A stretch of DNA of 32,443 nt from the NCBI GenBank assembly GCA_002478575.1, contig DLOX01000252.1, positions 1,666-34,108 on the forward strand. The letters are read 5' to 3'. A program made the position numbers and the translations under genes. Under the pieces are notes generated by a model that was given only the letters and a program-made list of their open reading frames with translations, was not told the DNA's origin and did no database searches. The stretch comes from Sphingomonadales bacterium UBA7473. Lineage in GTDB: Bacteria > Pseudomonadota > Alphaproteobacteria > Sphingomonadales > Sphingomonadaceae. Below are positions 6,961 through 14,544 of this stretch, one piece after another. Position 1 is the first letter of the stretch. Each line of letters opens with the position of its first letter.

Positions 6961-7740
6961 ATGACACGGCTTTTGGCTGTTGTGGCAGCTATGCTGTTTG
7001 CGTTTCAAGGGATCGGGGCAGATGTTGCCCTTGCAAAAACCAAGGCAGATGCGACATTTGCCTTCCCCAAAGACAAACCCATCAAGATCATCCTTTTCCG
7101 TCCGGATATGGAAGTCGCGTCTTTGGGTGCAAGCGGCGTCCCAACGCCCAACCCAGATTGGACGGCGGACAGCCGCAAGTTTATCGCCGAAGCGCTCAAA
7201 GAAACAGCGGGCAAGCGCAAGATTGAACTGACATCCATGCCAGAGCTGAGCGGCGAAGACGCCGCCTATGCGGCCGAATATCAGTCGCTGTATCGAGCCG
7301 TCTCCAATTCGATGATGATCCACAATTATGTCCAAAAGCTGCCCACCAAGAAGCTGCCATCGGGCAGCAAGGCCAAATATGCTTTTGATTGGACTTTAGG
7401 CCCCGGCACCAAGAAATTGGGGGAGATGGGCGGCGGCAATTATGGCCTCTTCATCTATGGCTATGATGCCTATGCGACGTCTGGCCGCAAAGCGATGCAG
7501 ATTTTCATGCTTCTGGCTTCCAGCGCGATGGGGGCAGGCTTTTTCCCGCAAGGCGGCCAGCATTTCTCATACGCTTCGCTTGTTGATCTCGACACAGGCA
7601 ATATCGTTTGGTTCAACTTCTACGGCAATAAGAAAGGCGATATTCGCGAGCGGATTGGGGCGCAGGAGCGCGCAGATACTTTGCTTTCGACGCTTCCCCT
7701 GCGCGAAGGCGAAACGCCTCCAAAAGCGGCGCGCAAGTAG
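6961..7740 (+). CDS. Exported hypothetical protein, first gene of M48 operon
   Basis: This protein of about 259 residues has a signal peptide (MTRLLAVVAAMLFAFQG, then GADVALA, cleavage near ALA|KT). The mature portion is soluble with no cysteine. Recurring features are KPIKIILFRPDMEV near the start, a Tyr-rich central block (MGGGNYGLFIYGYDAYATSG), a hydrophobic stretch (MLLASSAMGAGFF) and VDLDTGNIVWFNFYG near the end. The VDLDTGNIVW pattern is typical of beta-propeller or lipoprotein-like exported proteins, but I cannot name the family. I chose ATG 6961 over the GTG at 6949 because GGAGGG lies just upstream at proper spacing. It is followed 12 bases later by the M48 peptidase gene. Confidence 0.8.
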   Translation: MTRLLAVVAAMLFAFQGIGADVALAKTKADATFAFPKDKPIKIILFRPDMEVASLGASGVPTPNPDWTADSRKFIAEALKETAGKRKIELTSMPELSGEDAAYAAEYQSLYRAVSNSMMIHNYVQKLPTKKLPSGSKAKYAFDWTLGPGTKKLGEMGGGNYGLFIYGYDAYATSGRKAMQIFMLLASSAMGAGFFPQGGQHFSYASLVDLDTGNIVWFNFYGNKKGDIRERIGAQERADTLLSTLPLREGETPPKAARK

Positions 7741-7752
7741 AGCATATTCACA

Positions 7753-8895
7753 GTGCGAAAGCCCCTTCTCCTTGCCGCTTTATCCTTGGCGCTTTTCGGG
7801 GCGACCAAGCCAGCAGAGCAAGCCAGCACCGGCTATGTGCCCACCGACAAGGATGAGCGCGGCCTTTGGATGCAAGTGGAAGAATATGAGCGCGAGCTGA
7901 AACATTCGACCTTCGTCATGCGCGATCCCGGACTCAATGCTTATGTCCGCGACGTGTTTTGCCGCACAGTGGGCGATGTCGAATGCAAAGATGTGCGCAT
8001 CTATTTGATGCGGACGCCCTATTTCAACGCGACCATGGCGCCAAATGGGATGATGCAAGTCTATTCAGGCCTGTTCCTCCGCACCCGCAACGAAGCGCAA
8101 TTTGCCGCGATCCTCGGCCATGAATTTACCCATTACCGCAATCGCCATTCGATCCAGGCCTTTCGTGATATCAAGAAAAAGCTGAATGCCGCTGTCTTCC
8201 TTTCCATCCTTGATGGCGGTTTGTTGACCGGAACGGCGCTCATCGGTTCCATCTATGCCAATAGCCGCGAGATGGAGACGGAAGCGGATACGGGCTCCAT
8301 CCCTTTGCTGGTGAACGCGGGCTATGACCCCATGGCAGCGTCCGAAGTTTGGGAGCAACTGCGTGCCGAAATGGATGCGACAGCTGCGGCCCGCAACAAG
8401 AAGAGCCGCAAGGATAAAGATCGCGGCATGTTCAACACCCACCCGCCAACGGCTGAGCGGATGGCCTATTTGAAGGCGATGGCCGAAAAGGCGCGGCCAA
8501 CCACTCCAATGAACAATCGTCGCGCTGAGTTCAAAGCCGCCCTTGCGCCCTTCTGGGCAAGCTTTGTTGACGATCAAGTGAAGCTTAATGACTTTGGCGC
8601 GACGGAGTTTCTGCTCGCGAGCCTCGCCAAAGAGGGCTGGTCCGGCGATCTGCTGTATGCGCGGGGGGAGCTTTATCGCACACGCGGAACGCCCGATGAT
8701 CTGGCCAAAGCCGCAGGGTTTTACAAAGAGGCGATTGCCGCCAAAGACGCGCCAGTTGAAGCGCATCGTGGCCTTGGCCTTGCACTGCTGCGCGGTGGAC
8801 AGCCCGCAGAAGGCAAAATTGCATTGAAAGATTATCTCGCACGCAAACCAGATGCCTCTGACAGAGCGATGGTTGCGATGCTTGCTGGGGGGTGA
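7753..8895 (+). CDS. Exported M48-family zinc metallopeptidase with C-terminal TPRs
   Basis: This 380-residue secreted protease resembles the BepA/LoiP-type M48 peptidases that handle outer-membrane or periplasmic proteins. A short signal sequence (KPLLLAALSLALFGA) begins at a GTG. The zinc site is His123-Glu124-Phe-Thr-His127 in ILGHEFTH, with the third ligand Glu175 in the R-x-x-E-x-x-A-D motif (SREMETEAD). A peptidase body to ~residue 260 is followed by a helical part with about two TPR-like repeats (~290-370: AAGFYKEAIAAKD, then AHRGLGLALLRGG). TPRs in BepA bind the Bam complex; a similar role here is an inference. The stop overlaps a possible GTG of the next exported protein. Confidence 0.92.
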   Translation: MRKPLLLAALSLALFGATKPAEQASTGYVPTDKDERGLWMQVEEYERELKHSTFVMRDPGLNAYVRDVFCRTVGDVECKDVRIYLMRTPYFNATMAPNGMMQVYSGLFLRTRNEAQFAAILGHEFTHYRNRHSIQAFRDIKKKLNAAVFLSILDGGLLTGTALIGSIYANSREMETEADTGSIPLLVNAGYDPMAASEVWEQLRAEMDATAAARNKKSRKDKDRGMFNTHPPTAERMAYLKAMAEKARPTTPMNNRRAEFKAALAPFWASFVDDQVKLNDFGATEFLLASLAKEGWSGDLLYARGELYRTRGTPDDLAKAAGFYKEAIAAKDAPVEAHRGLGLALLRGGQPAEGKIALKDYLARKPDASDRAMVAMLAGG

Positions 8896-8897
8896 AA

Positions 8898-9515
8898 ATG
8901 AAGGGTTTGCTTAACATCATATGGGCATTGGTTGCCATCATCGGGCTGGCAAGCGCATCGCCAGCGCTGGCACAATCGTCTCGGCTGAAAGCAGCAGGCG
9001 TTGCAACCGCCGTCGCCAAGTCGCCGCTGACGGTGACGCCTGACAAAGCTTGGAACAAGGCGGGTCGCCCCGGTCGCTTGTCTGAAAGCTGGACGCTGGA
9101 TGGCCTCACCATCAACGAACTGACTTTTTACGGCGGGATCGTCGATGGCAAGACTTTGTTTCGCGAAGTCGACAAGGTCAACGCGCCGCTTCCGAAGTTT
9201 AGCAAAACCATGCTGGCTCCCGATATCGCAACTTTGCTCGAAAGTAGCTATCGCGTGGCGCTGGGCACATCCTTGATGCAGATCGAAAGCATTGAGCCAG
9301 CGAGTTTCGCGGGCACCCAAGGCTTTCAGTTCACCTATAGCTTTGCGGTGCAAGATGAAGTGAAGCGCCGGGGCATCGCGCGCGGGGCAGTGATTGGCGA
9401 CAAGCTCTTCCTGGTGACTTATGAAGCCCCGCGCATCCATTATTTTGAACGCGACAAAGACTCGTTTGACAAAATCGCCAGCAGCGCTCGGCTCGCGGCA
9501 GTAAAGAAGAAATAG
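8898..9515 (+). CDS. Exported hypothetical protein, last gene of M48 operon
   Basis: This protein of about 205 residues has a signal peptide (MKGLLNIIWALVAIIGLA, then SPALAQ, cleavage after ALA). The mature part has a SWTLDGLTINELTFYGGI block. The C-terminal half reads like an alpha/beta domain of small secreted proteins (FAGTQGFQFTYSF, GAVIGDKLFLVTYEAPRIHY, then FDKIASSARL), similar in outline to PsbP/DUF1795-like folds. ATG 8898 is six bases after a run of G (8886-8891); the in-frame GTG 8892 would overlap the M48 stop. It could be a substrate, cofactor or lipid-binding partner of the adjacent protease. No named family recognised. Confidence 0.8.
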   Translation: MKGLLNIIWALVAIIGLASASPALAQSSRLKAAGVATAVAKSPLTVTPDKAWNKAGRPGRLSESWTLDGLTINELTFYGGIVDGKTLFREVDKVNAPLPKFSKTMLAPDIATLLESSYRVALGTSLMQIESIEPASFAGTQGFQFTYSFAVQDEVKRRGIARGAVIGDKLFLVTYEAPRIHYFERDKDSFDKIASSARLAAVKKK

Positions 9516-9531
9516 CACTCGGCTTGGGCTT

Positions 9532-9545
9532 GCCCCATAAGGGGC
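9532..9545 (+). promoter_or_regulatory. Hairpin covering the glnE ribosome binding site
   Basis: GCCCC (9532-9536) and GGGGC (9541-9545) form a perfect 5-bp hairpin with an ATAA loop, ending one base before the glnE ATG (9547). The GGGG is also the only Shine-Dalgarno-like sequence and sits unusually close to the start. The hairpin could limit glnE translation or mark the end of the upstream transcript. Confidence 0.35.
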
Positions 9546-9546
9546 C

Positions 9547-12186
9547 ATGTCTGATGCGGCTCTATCCGATGCCATAGCGCGAGCGGAGCGCCACTCGCCC
9601 TATTTGCGGCGTTTGATGGCGCTCTACCCTGATGATGCAGTAGCCAGTGCAGAGCTGCCGCCGCTGGATCTCGACAAGCCGCTTGGCCAAGCACTGCGAG
9701 AGGCAAAGTCGAAGCTCGCCTTGCGGGTGGCACTTGGCGATTTGGCGGGTGCATTGTCGTTGGAGCAAGTGACCTATGCCCTATCAGCCTTTGCCGATCA
9801 GGCGCTGGATGCGGCCATTTCCCAAGCCATCCGGGACCATGTGCCCGATGCAGAACCGATGGGCCTCGCCGCGATTGCCTTGGGCAAGCATGGCAGCAAG
9901 GAACTCAACTATAGTTCCGATCTAGACCCCATCCTGATCTTTGATCCTGCGACTTTGCCGCACAGAGAGCGGGAAGATGTCGGCGAAGCCGCTGTCCGCA
10001 TCGGTCGACGTGTCGTGGAGCTGATGCAAGCGCGGACCGAGCATGGCCATGTCTTCCGGATCGACCTGCGACTGCGGCCGTCGCCTGAAGTCACGCCCAT
10101 CGTGCTGCCGGTGGATGCCGCCATATCCTATTATGAATCGCAAGCTGTAGCGTGGGAACGGGCTGCCTTCATCCGCGCTCGGGCCTGTGCCGGGGATTTA
10201 GACCTCGGGCAGAGTTTCTTGGACAATCTCAAACCCTTTGTTTGGCGGCGTGGGCTCGATTTTGGGGCGGTCCGCGAGATCAGAGGCATTTCGCACCGCA
10301 TCCGCAGCCATCACAATAAGGGCCAGGCCTTTGGCCCCGGATATGATCTGAAGCGGGGGCGCGGCGGAATCAGAGAGTGCGAATTTTTCGCGCAAATTCA
10401 TCAGTTGATCCATGGTGGGCGGGATATGTCGCTCAGGCGCCCCGCAACACTGCTGGCCCTCTCTTTCCTAGCGCAAGCGGGCCGGATCGGCGAGGATGAT
10501 GCAAACGCCTTGTCAGAGGCATATGAGCTTTACCGCACCATCGAACATCGGCTGCAGATGGTGAATGATCAGCAGACCCATAGCTTGCCCCTCGACGCGG
10601 GCGAACTCGCCAATGTTGCCCAGCTCCATGGATTGCCGGATGGTGCAGCGCTGTTGGATCTGCTTGCCCCTCATGTTGATCGGGTCGGACGCATTTATGA
10701 TGCTTTGGATGGTGAACAGGCCGAGCAACTCCCGGTCGCAGAGGAACCGTTGATCCAAAGCCTTGCCGCAGCAGGCTTCAAAGACCCTCAATCGGCCTAT
10801 CAACGGATCAGCGATTGGCGGAGCGGCAGCGTTAGAGCGATCCGCACAAGCGCTGCGCGTGACGCCATGGAAGCTATCCTCCCCCGCCTGATCGAGGCCT
10901 TGGGAGCAGCGCCAGACCCAACGCGTTCGATCAATCAGCTATCCACCCTGATCGAACGCTTGCCGACTGCGCTCAATCTGTTTCGATTGCTGGAGGCGCA
11001 ACCGGCGCTGTTGAAGCTTCTCCTTTCAATCCTGTCGCACGCGCCAACGCTGGCGGATGCTTTGGCGCGGCGGCCAGAGCGGCTTGACCGACTGATTGAC
11101 GCCAGCGCCTTTGATCCTCCGGGTGCAGTGGATGAACTTGTTGCGGAACTCAGCGTCGAACCGCCGTTGGAGGATATTCTCGATCATGTGCGGCATATGG
11201 TCGGCGATTGGCGGTTTGCGTTGGGGGTTCAGCTGATCGAAGGGGCAAGCGATCCATTGGCCGTGGCAGCGGGCTATGCGCGGGTTGCCGAAGCTGCGGT
11301 TCAAACCGTTGCCGCTGCAGTTACACGCGAGTTTGAGCGCAGCCATGGCGTCGTTCCGGGGTCAGAGCTGGTGATCCTCGCCCTTGGTCGTATGGGCGGA
11401 GCAGAGCTGACCCATGCCTCCGATCTTGATCTGATCTACCTATTCACCGGCGATTTTCAGGGGGAGTCGGATGGCGCAAAGCCGCTAGGCGCAGTTCATT
11501 ATTTCAATCGCTTGGCACAAAGGGTGACGGCCGGGCTGTCGGTGTTGACAGCGGCAGGACCGCTTTATGAAGTCGATGCCCGGCTTCGCCCTTCAGGAGC
11601 GGATGGGCCACTGGTCGTCTCCTTGGAAGGCTTTGCCCGCTATCAGACCGAAGAAGCCTGGACCTGGGAACATATGGCGCTGACCAGAGCGCGAGTGATC
11701 TATGGCAGCGCATCCGCTCGCCAAGAAACGCAAGCGATCATAGAAAAAACGCTAAGCGCCCCCCGCGATGCCGCCAAACTCAAGGCAGACGCGATCAAGA
11801 TGCGAGGCGAAATGAGAGTGCATAAGCCCGCAAAAGGGCCGCTTGACGTCAAACTGGGCGATGGCGGGCTAGTTGATCTGGAGTTTCTCATTCACGTCAC
11901 TCAATTGGAACATGCCCAAGGATTTTCGCCCTTTTTGAACGACGCCATAGCGGCGCTGATTGATGCCGACCTGCTCCCTAAGCAAGCGGCAGAGGCCCAT
12001 GCTGCTTTGACGCGAGCCTTGGTGACGCTCCGGTTGATGGCCCCTGACTTGGCCGAGCCTGATCCGGCGACCGCCGCCCTGATCGCGCGGGCGTGTGGGG
12101 CCAGCGATTGGGCAAGCTGGCTTGAATCGCTCACCAATCTCCGCCAAGGGGTGGCGCGGATGTGGGGCGCGATAGAAGGACATTGA
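9547..12186 (+). CDS. glnE: Bifunctional glutamine synthetase adenylyltransferase/deadenylase
   Basis: GlnE switches glutamine synthetase off by adenylylating it and on by removing AMP, under control of PII proteins, linking nitrogen status to glutamine production. At 879 residues it is near the usual length for alphaproteobacteria. Two nucleotidyltransferase cores are recognisable. The N-terminal one (residues ~112-130) carries GKHGSKELNYSSDLD, and the C-terminal one (~612-635) carries GRMGGAELTHASDLDLIY. Linking PII-UTase-like helical segments follow each core (for example KRGRGGIRECEFFAQ and KLGDGGLVDLEFL). The N-terminal core has a Pro after the D-x-D (SDLDP), a mild variant. It is followed two bases later by the peroxiredoxin gene. 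Confidence 0.96.
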   Translation: MSDAALSDAIARAERHSPYLRRLMALYPDDAVASAELPPLDLDKPLGQALREAKSKLALRVALGDLAGALSLEQVTYALSAFADQALDAAISQAIRDHVPDAEPMGLAAIALGKHGSKELNYSSDLDPILIFDPATLPHREREDVGEAAVRIGRRVVELMQARTEHGHVFRIDLRLRPSPEVTPIVLPVDAAISYYESQAVAWERAAFIRARACAGDLDLGQSFLDNLKPFVWRRGLDFGAVREIRGISHRIRSHHNKGQAFGPGYDLKRGRGGIRECEFFAQIHQLIHGGRDMSLRRPATLLALSFLAQAGRIGEDDANALSEAYELYRTIEHRLQMVNDQQTHSLPLDAGELANVAQLHGLPDGAALLDLLAPHVDRVGRIYDALDGEQAEQLPVAEEPLIQSLAAAGFKDPQSAYQRISDWRSGSVRAIRTSAARDAMEAILPRLIEALGAAPDPTRSINQLSTLIERLPTALNLFRLLEAQPALLKLLLSILSHAPTLADALARRPERLDRLIDASAFDPPGAVDELVAELSVEPPLEDILDHVRHMVGDWRFALGVQLIEGASDPLAVAAGYARVAEAAVQTVAAAVTREFERSHGVVPGSELVILALGRMGGAELTHASDLDLIYLFTGDFQGESDGAKPLGAVHYFNRLAQRVTAGLSVLTAAGPLYEVDARLRPSGADGPLVVSLEGFARYQTEEAWTWEHMALTRARVIYGSASARQETQAIIEKTLSAPRDAAKLKADAIKMRGEMRVHKPAKGPLDVKLGDGGLVDLEFLIHVTQLEHAQGFSPFLNDAIAALIDADLLPKQAAEAHAALTRALVTLRLMAPDLAEPDPATAALIARACGASDWASWLESLTNLRQGVARMWGAIEGH

Positions 12187-12188
12187 TC

Positions 12189-12650
12189 ATGGCACTACAG
12201 GGCGAAAAAGCACCCAACCCAACATTCACTTTGGCCGATGGCAGCTGCACAAGCATTGCCGATTATGCGGGCAAGAAGCTGGTTCTTTATTTCTATCCCA
12301 AAGATGACACATCCGGCTGCACCAAAGAAGCACAGGAATTTACGGCGCTTGAGGGCGATTTCGCCAAGGCAGGCGCGGTTGTGCTTGGTATGTCCAAAGA
12401 CACGGTCAAAAGCCACGCCAAGTTCATTGGCAAATATGATCTGAAGGTCGCGCTTGGCAGCGATGAATCAGGCGACGTCTGCGAAGCGTTCGGCGTATGG
12501 GTGGAAAAATCAATGTATGGCAAAAGCTATATGGGAATTGAGCGCTCCACCTTCTTGATTGGCCCCGATGGCGCGATCGCGCAGGTTTGGCGCAAGGTGA
12601 AAGTCCCCGGCCATGCTGCTGCTGTCTTAGAGGCTACCAAGGCGCTTTAA
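12189..12650 (+). CDS. bcp: Thioredoxin-dependent peroxiredoxin, BCP/PrxQ type
   Basis: This peroxiredoxin of about 153 residues reduces hydrogen and organic peroxides in the cytoplasm using thioredoxin-type electron donors. The peroxidatic cysteine is Cys44 in KDDTSGCTKEAQEF. The position five residues later, which holds the resolving cysteine in E. coli Bcp, is Gln49. Two other cysteines exist, Cys20 and Cys98 (SGDVCEAFGVW). Resolution may therefore be 1-Cys or use a different partner. The family end motif GIERSTFLIGPDG is present. ATG 12189 lies eight bases after GAAGGA inside the glnE end and two bases after its stop, so the two are probably co-transcribed. Confidence 0.95.
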   Translation: MALQGEKAPNPTFTLADGSCTSIADYAGKKLVLYFYPKDDTSGCTKEAQEFTALEGDFAKAGAVVLGMSKDTVKSHAKFIGKYDLKVALGSDESGDVCEAFGVWVEKSMYGKSYMGIERSTFLIGPDGAIAQVWRKVKVPGHAAAVLEATKAL

Positions 12651-12654
12651 TCGG

Positions 12655-13404
12655 ATGGGAGCGGCCATTGCCCTAACCCTCATCATTGCCGCATTTCTAA
12701 CCTCCTTGCTGTCTGCTGTCATTGGGATGGCAGGCGGCTTGGTGTTGATGGGGGTTTTGGCGTTCATCCTGCCCGTCTCAGCGGCTTTTGTGACGCATGG
12801 GATTATCCAGCTGGTCGCCAATGGGTGGCGGGCAATCCTCCAGCGCGAGCATATCCAGTGGCAGATTCTGGGCGTCTATGGGCTTGCTGCCGCTGGTGCG
12901 GCGGCCTTGGTGTTCGCGGTTGCCTTTGCGCCTTCAAAGCCTTTGCTCTTCTTGCTGCTCGGATTGGTGCCGATGCTCGTTTGGCTGCCCAAAGGCTGGG
13001 CGGAACTGGATGCGTCTCGCCCCACCCACGCGCTCACCGCCGGATTTTCGGTCACGTTCGTCAATCTGACGGCAGGCGTTGCGGGGCCACTGCTTGATAT
13101 CTTTTTCGTGCGAACAAGCCTCAACCGCCACCAAATCGTCGCAACCAAAGCCGCGACACAGGTCTTCAGCCATTTGTCGAAGATCATTGTCTATGGCTCG
13201 CCCTTGCTGATGACAGGGAGCAGCGCGGCCTTGCCCCCCGCCTGGGTCTTCGCGCTCGCTCTCCCCGCATCGATGCTGGGAACCGAGGCGGGCGGGCGCA
13301 TATTAGACCGGATGAGCGATGCTCATTTCAAGCGCTGGTCGGCCTGGGTGGTGACCGGGATTGGGGTCTTTTACCTCATCCAAGCGGCGCAGTTGGCAGG
13401 CTAA
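12655..13404 (+). CDS. TauE/SafE-family membrane transporter
   Basis: This 249-residue polytopic inner-membrane protein has about seven to eight hydrophobic segments. They start with AIALTLIIAAFLTSLLSAVI and the family-typical small-residue motif GMAGGLVLMG. Later come the second half-repeat SVTFVNLTAGVAGPLLD and the C-terminal VVTGIGVFYLIQAA. TauE/SafE proteins are proposed to export sulfite or other sulfur-containing organic anions; the substrate here is unknown. It starts four bases after the peroxiredoxin stop, suggesting a glnE-bcp-tauE transcript. The end is followed by a structured non-coding stretch (13442-13604). Confidence 0.88.
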   Translation: MGAAIALTLIIAAFLTSLLSAVIGMAGGLVLMGVLAFILPVSAAFVTHGIIQLVANGWRAILQREHIQWQILGVYGLAAAGAAALVFAVAFAPSKPLLFLLLGLVPMLVWLPKGWAELDASRPTHALTAGFSVTFVNLTAGVAGPLLDIFFVRTSLNRHQIVATKAATQVFSHLSKIIVYGSPLLMTGSSAALPPAWVFALALPASMLGTEAGGRILDRMSDAHFKRWSAWVVTGIGVFYLIQAAQLAG

Positions 13405-13441
13405 ACTCTTGCAAAATCCGACAATGATGCTATCCAGCAAG

Positions 13442-13472
13442 CCCTGTGGACGGCTGATCTCCGCCCACAGGG
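13442..13472 (+). terminator. Hairpin after the tauE-like gene
   Basis: CCCTGTGG (13442-13449) pairs perfectly with CCACAGGG (13465-13472). After one A/C mismatch the stem continues with CGG (13451-13453) and CCG (13461-13463), leaving a seven-base loop. There is no T-tract after it, so it may be a factor-assisted terminator or a structured RNA element rather than a classical terminator. Confidence 0.45.
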
Positions 13473-13569
13473 GATTCCGGATTACCTGAGTTTGATTTCC
13501 AAACGGAACTCAAACTTCCAAATCCAGAATCGGATAGAGCTTCCCATAAGCTCGCTCCTTTGCTGTTTG

Positions 13570-13604
13570 TCAGCGGGTGGAGGGACCGCCCCTCCACCGT
13601 CTGA
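13570..13604 (+). other. Long GC-rich hairpin upstream of DUF455 gene
   Basis: GGTGGAGGG (13576-13584) and CCCTCCACC (13590-13598) form a perfect 9-bp stem with loop ACCGC. It is extended by TCAG (13570-13573) pairing with CTGA (13601-13604) across a 2x2 internal loop. It starts 54 bases before the ATG at 13658 and has no T-tract on either strand. It could be a leader structure, a protein-binding site or a dispersed repeat. Confidence 0.5.
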
Positions 13605-13657
13605 CATCCCAAAACTGAACCCATTCACCAACATTGCCAAGGGGTGCAGGCGAAAAA

Positions 13658-14473
13658 ATGTCGTCTTTGTCCATTTCATCCGCCATCCGCGAGGCACTGC
13701 TCTCCGCGGATCCAAGGGCAAAGATCATGACGACCCGGGCTGTGCGGCGCGATTGGTTGGCGGGGCGGCTCACTCATAGCTTTGAAACCCCAATGCCCAA
13801 GCGGCCGGGCCGACCAAGCCAACCAGCTCTTGTCGCGCCGAACCAAATGCCGAAGCGCGGGCGGGGCCAGTCACTGACCAACAGGATCGCCTTCCTTCAT
13901 GCACTCGCTCATATTGAGTTTAACGCCATTGACTTGGCTCTCGATATTGTTGGGCGGTTTGGGGCGGGGCAGCCGCGCCAGTTTGTCGATGATTGGTTAA
14001 AGGTGGCGGCCGAAGAGGCGATGCATTTTGCGCTCTTGGATCGGCGCCTCAAGACCCTTGGCAGCGGGTACGGCGCGCTCCCTGCCCATGACGGATTATG
14101 GGAAGCCTCTGAGATCACGGCTCATGACCTGAAGGCCCGATTGGCCGTGGTTCCTCTTGTGCTTGAAGCCCGTGGTTTGGACGTCAGCCCGACGACGATA
14201 GAGCGGTTTGCAGCGGCTGGAGACCGTCGTAGTGCCCAAATCATGGCACGCATATATGCGGACGAAATTGGTCATGTGAGAACTGGATTTCGTTGGTTTT
14301 CAGCCTGTTGCGATTCTGCAAGCGAATCCCTTGAGTCCCAATGGCAAAGCCTTGTCCGGACATATTTTCGGGGACCCTTAAAGTCTCCATTCAACGACTC
14401 AGCGCGGGAGTCTGCCGGTCTAACCCGGAACTTTTACACGTCTCTTGCCAGCGCTGTCAGACCCCATCAGTGA
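13658..14473 (+). CDS. DUF455 ferritin-like protein
   Basis: This 271-residue soluble protein of the DUF455 family has a ferritin-like four-helix core. The likely di-iron carboxylate/histidine ligands are all present in order: Glu87 in HIEFNAIDLALD, Glu120 and His123 in EEAMHF, Glu170 in LVLEARGLDV, and Glu203 and His206 in DEIGHV. The paired E-x-x-H motifs fit a metal site. The substrate is not known; tRNA-hydroxylase-like (MiaE-like) and oxidase roles are only analogies. ATG 13658 is preferred to an upstream TTG at 13634. Its neighbours downstream are an M23 peptidase and erpA, an arrangement I recall as common in Sphingomonads. Confidence 0.9.
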   Translation: MSSLSISSAIREALLSADPRAKIMTTRAVRRDWLAGRLTHSFETPMPKRPGRPSQPALVAPNQMPKRGRGQSLTNRIAFLHALAHIEFNAIDLALDIVGRFGAGQPRQFVDDWLKVAAEEAMHFALLDRRLKTLGSGYGALPAHDGLWEASEITAHDLKARLAVVPLVLEARGLDVSPTTIERFAAAGDRRSAQIMARIYADEIGHVRTGFRWFSACCDSASESLESQWQSLVRTYFRGPLKSPFNDSARESAGLTRNFYTSLASAVRPHQ

Positions 14474-14544
14474 CGTGCATCACATCTGGCCAGCGCGTGG
14501 GGCGAAAGCAGCTGGACCAGAACGGGTCGTCTAGGGGTCTTTGA

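Noticed and set aside
8065..8766. Open frame of about 233 codons on the minus strand
   Set aside because: It is antisense to the M48 peptidase gene, whose zinc motifs and TPRs are clearly real; no domain is visible in the reverse frame.
8832..9575. Open frame of about 247 codons on the minus strand
   Set aside because: It covers the exported protein gene at 8898-9515 in antisense and crosses into glnE; it has no family features or signals.
13492..13779. Small open frame of 95 codons in the gap before the DUF455 gene
   Set aside because: It spans both the hairpin and the start of the DUF455 gene in another frame, has no ribosome site and no recognisable protein pattern.
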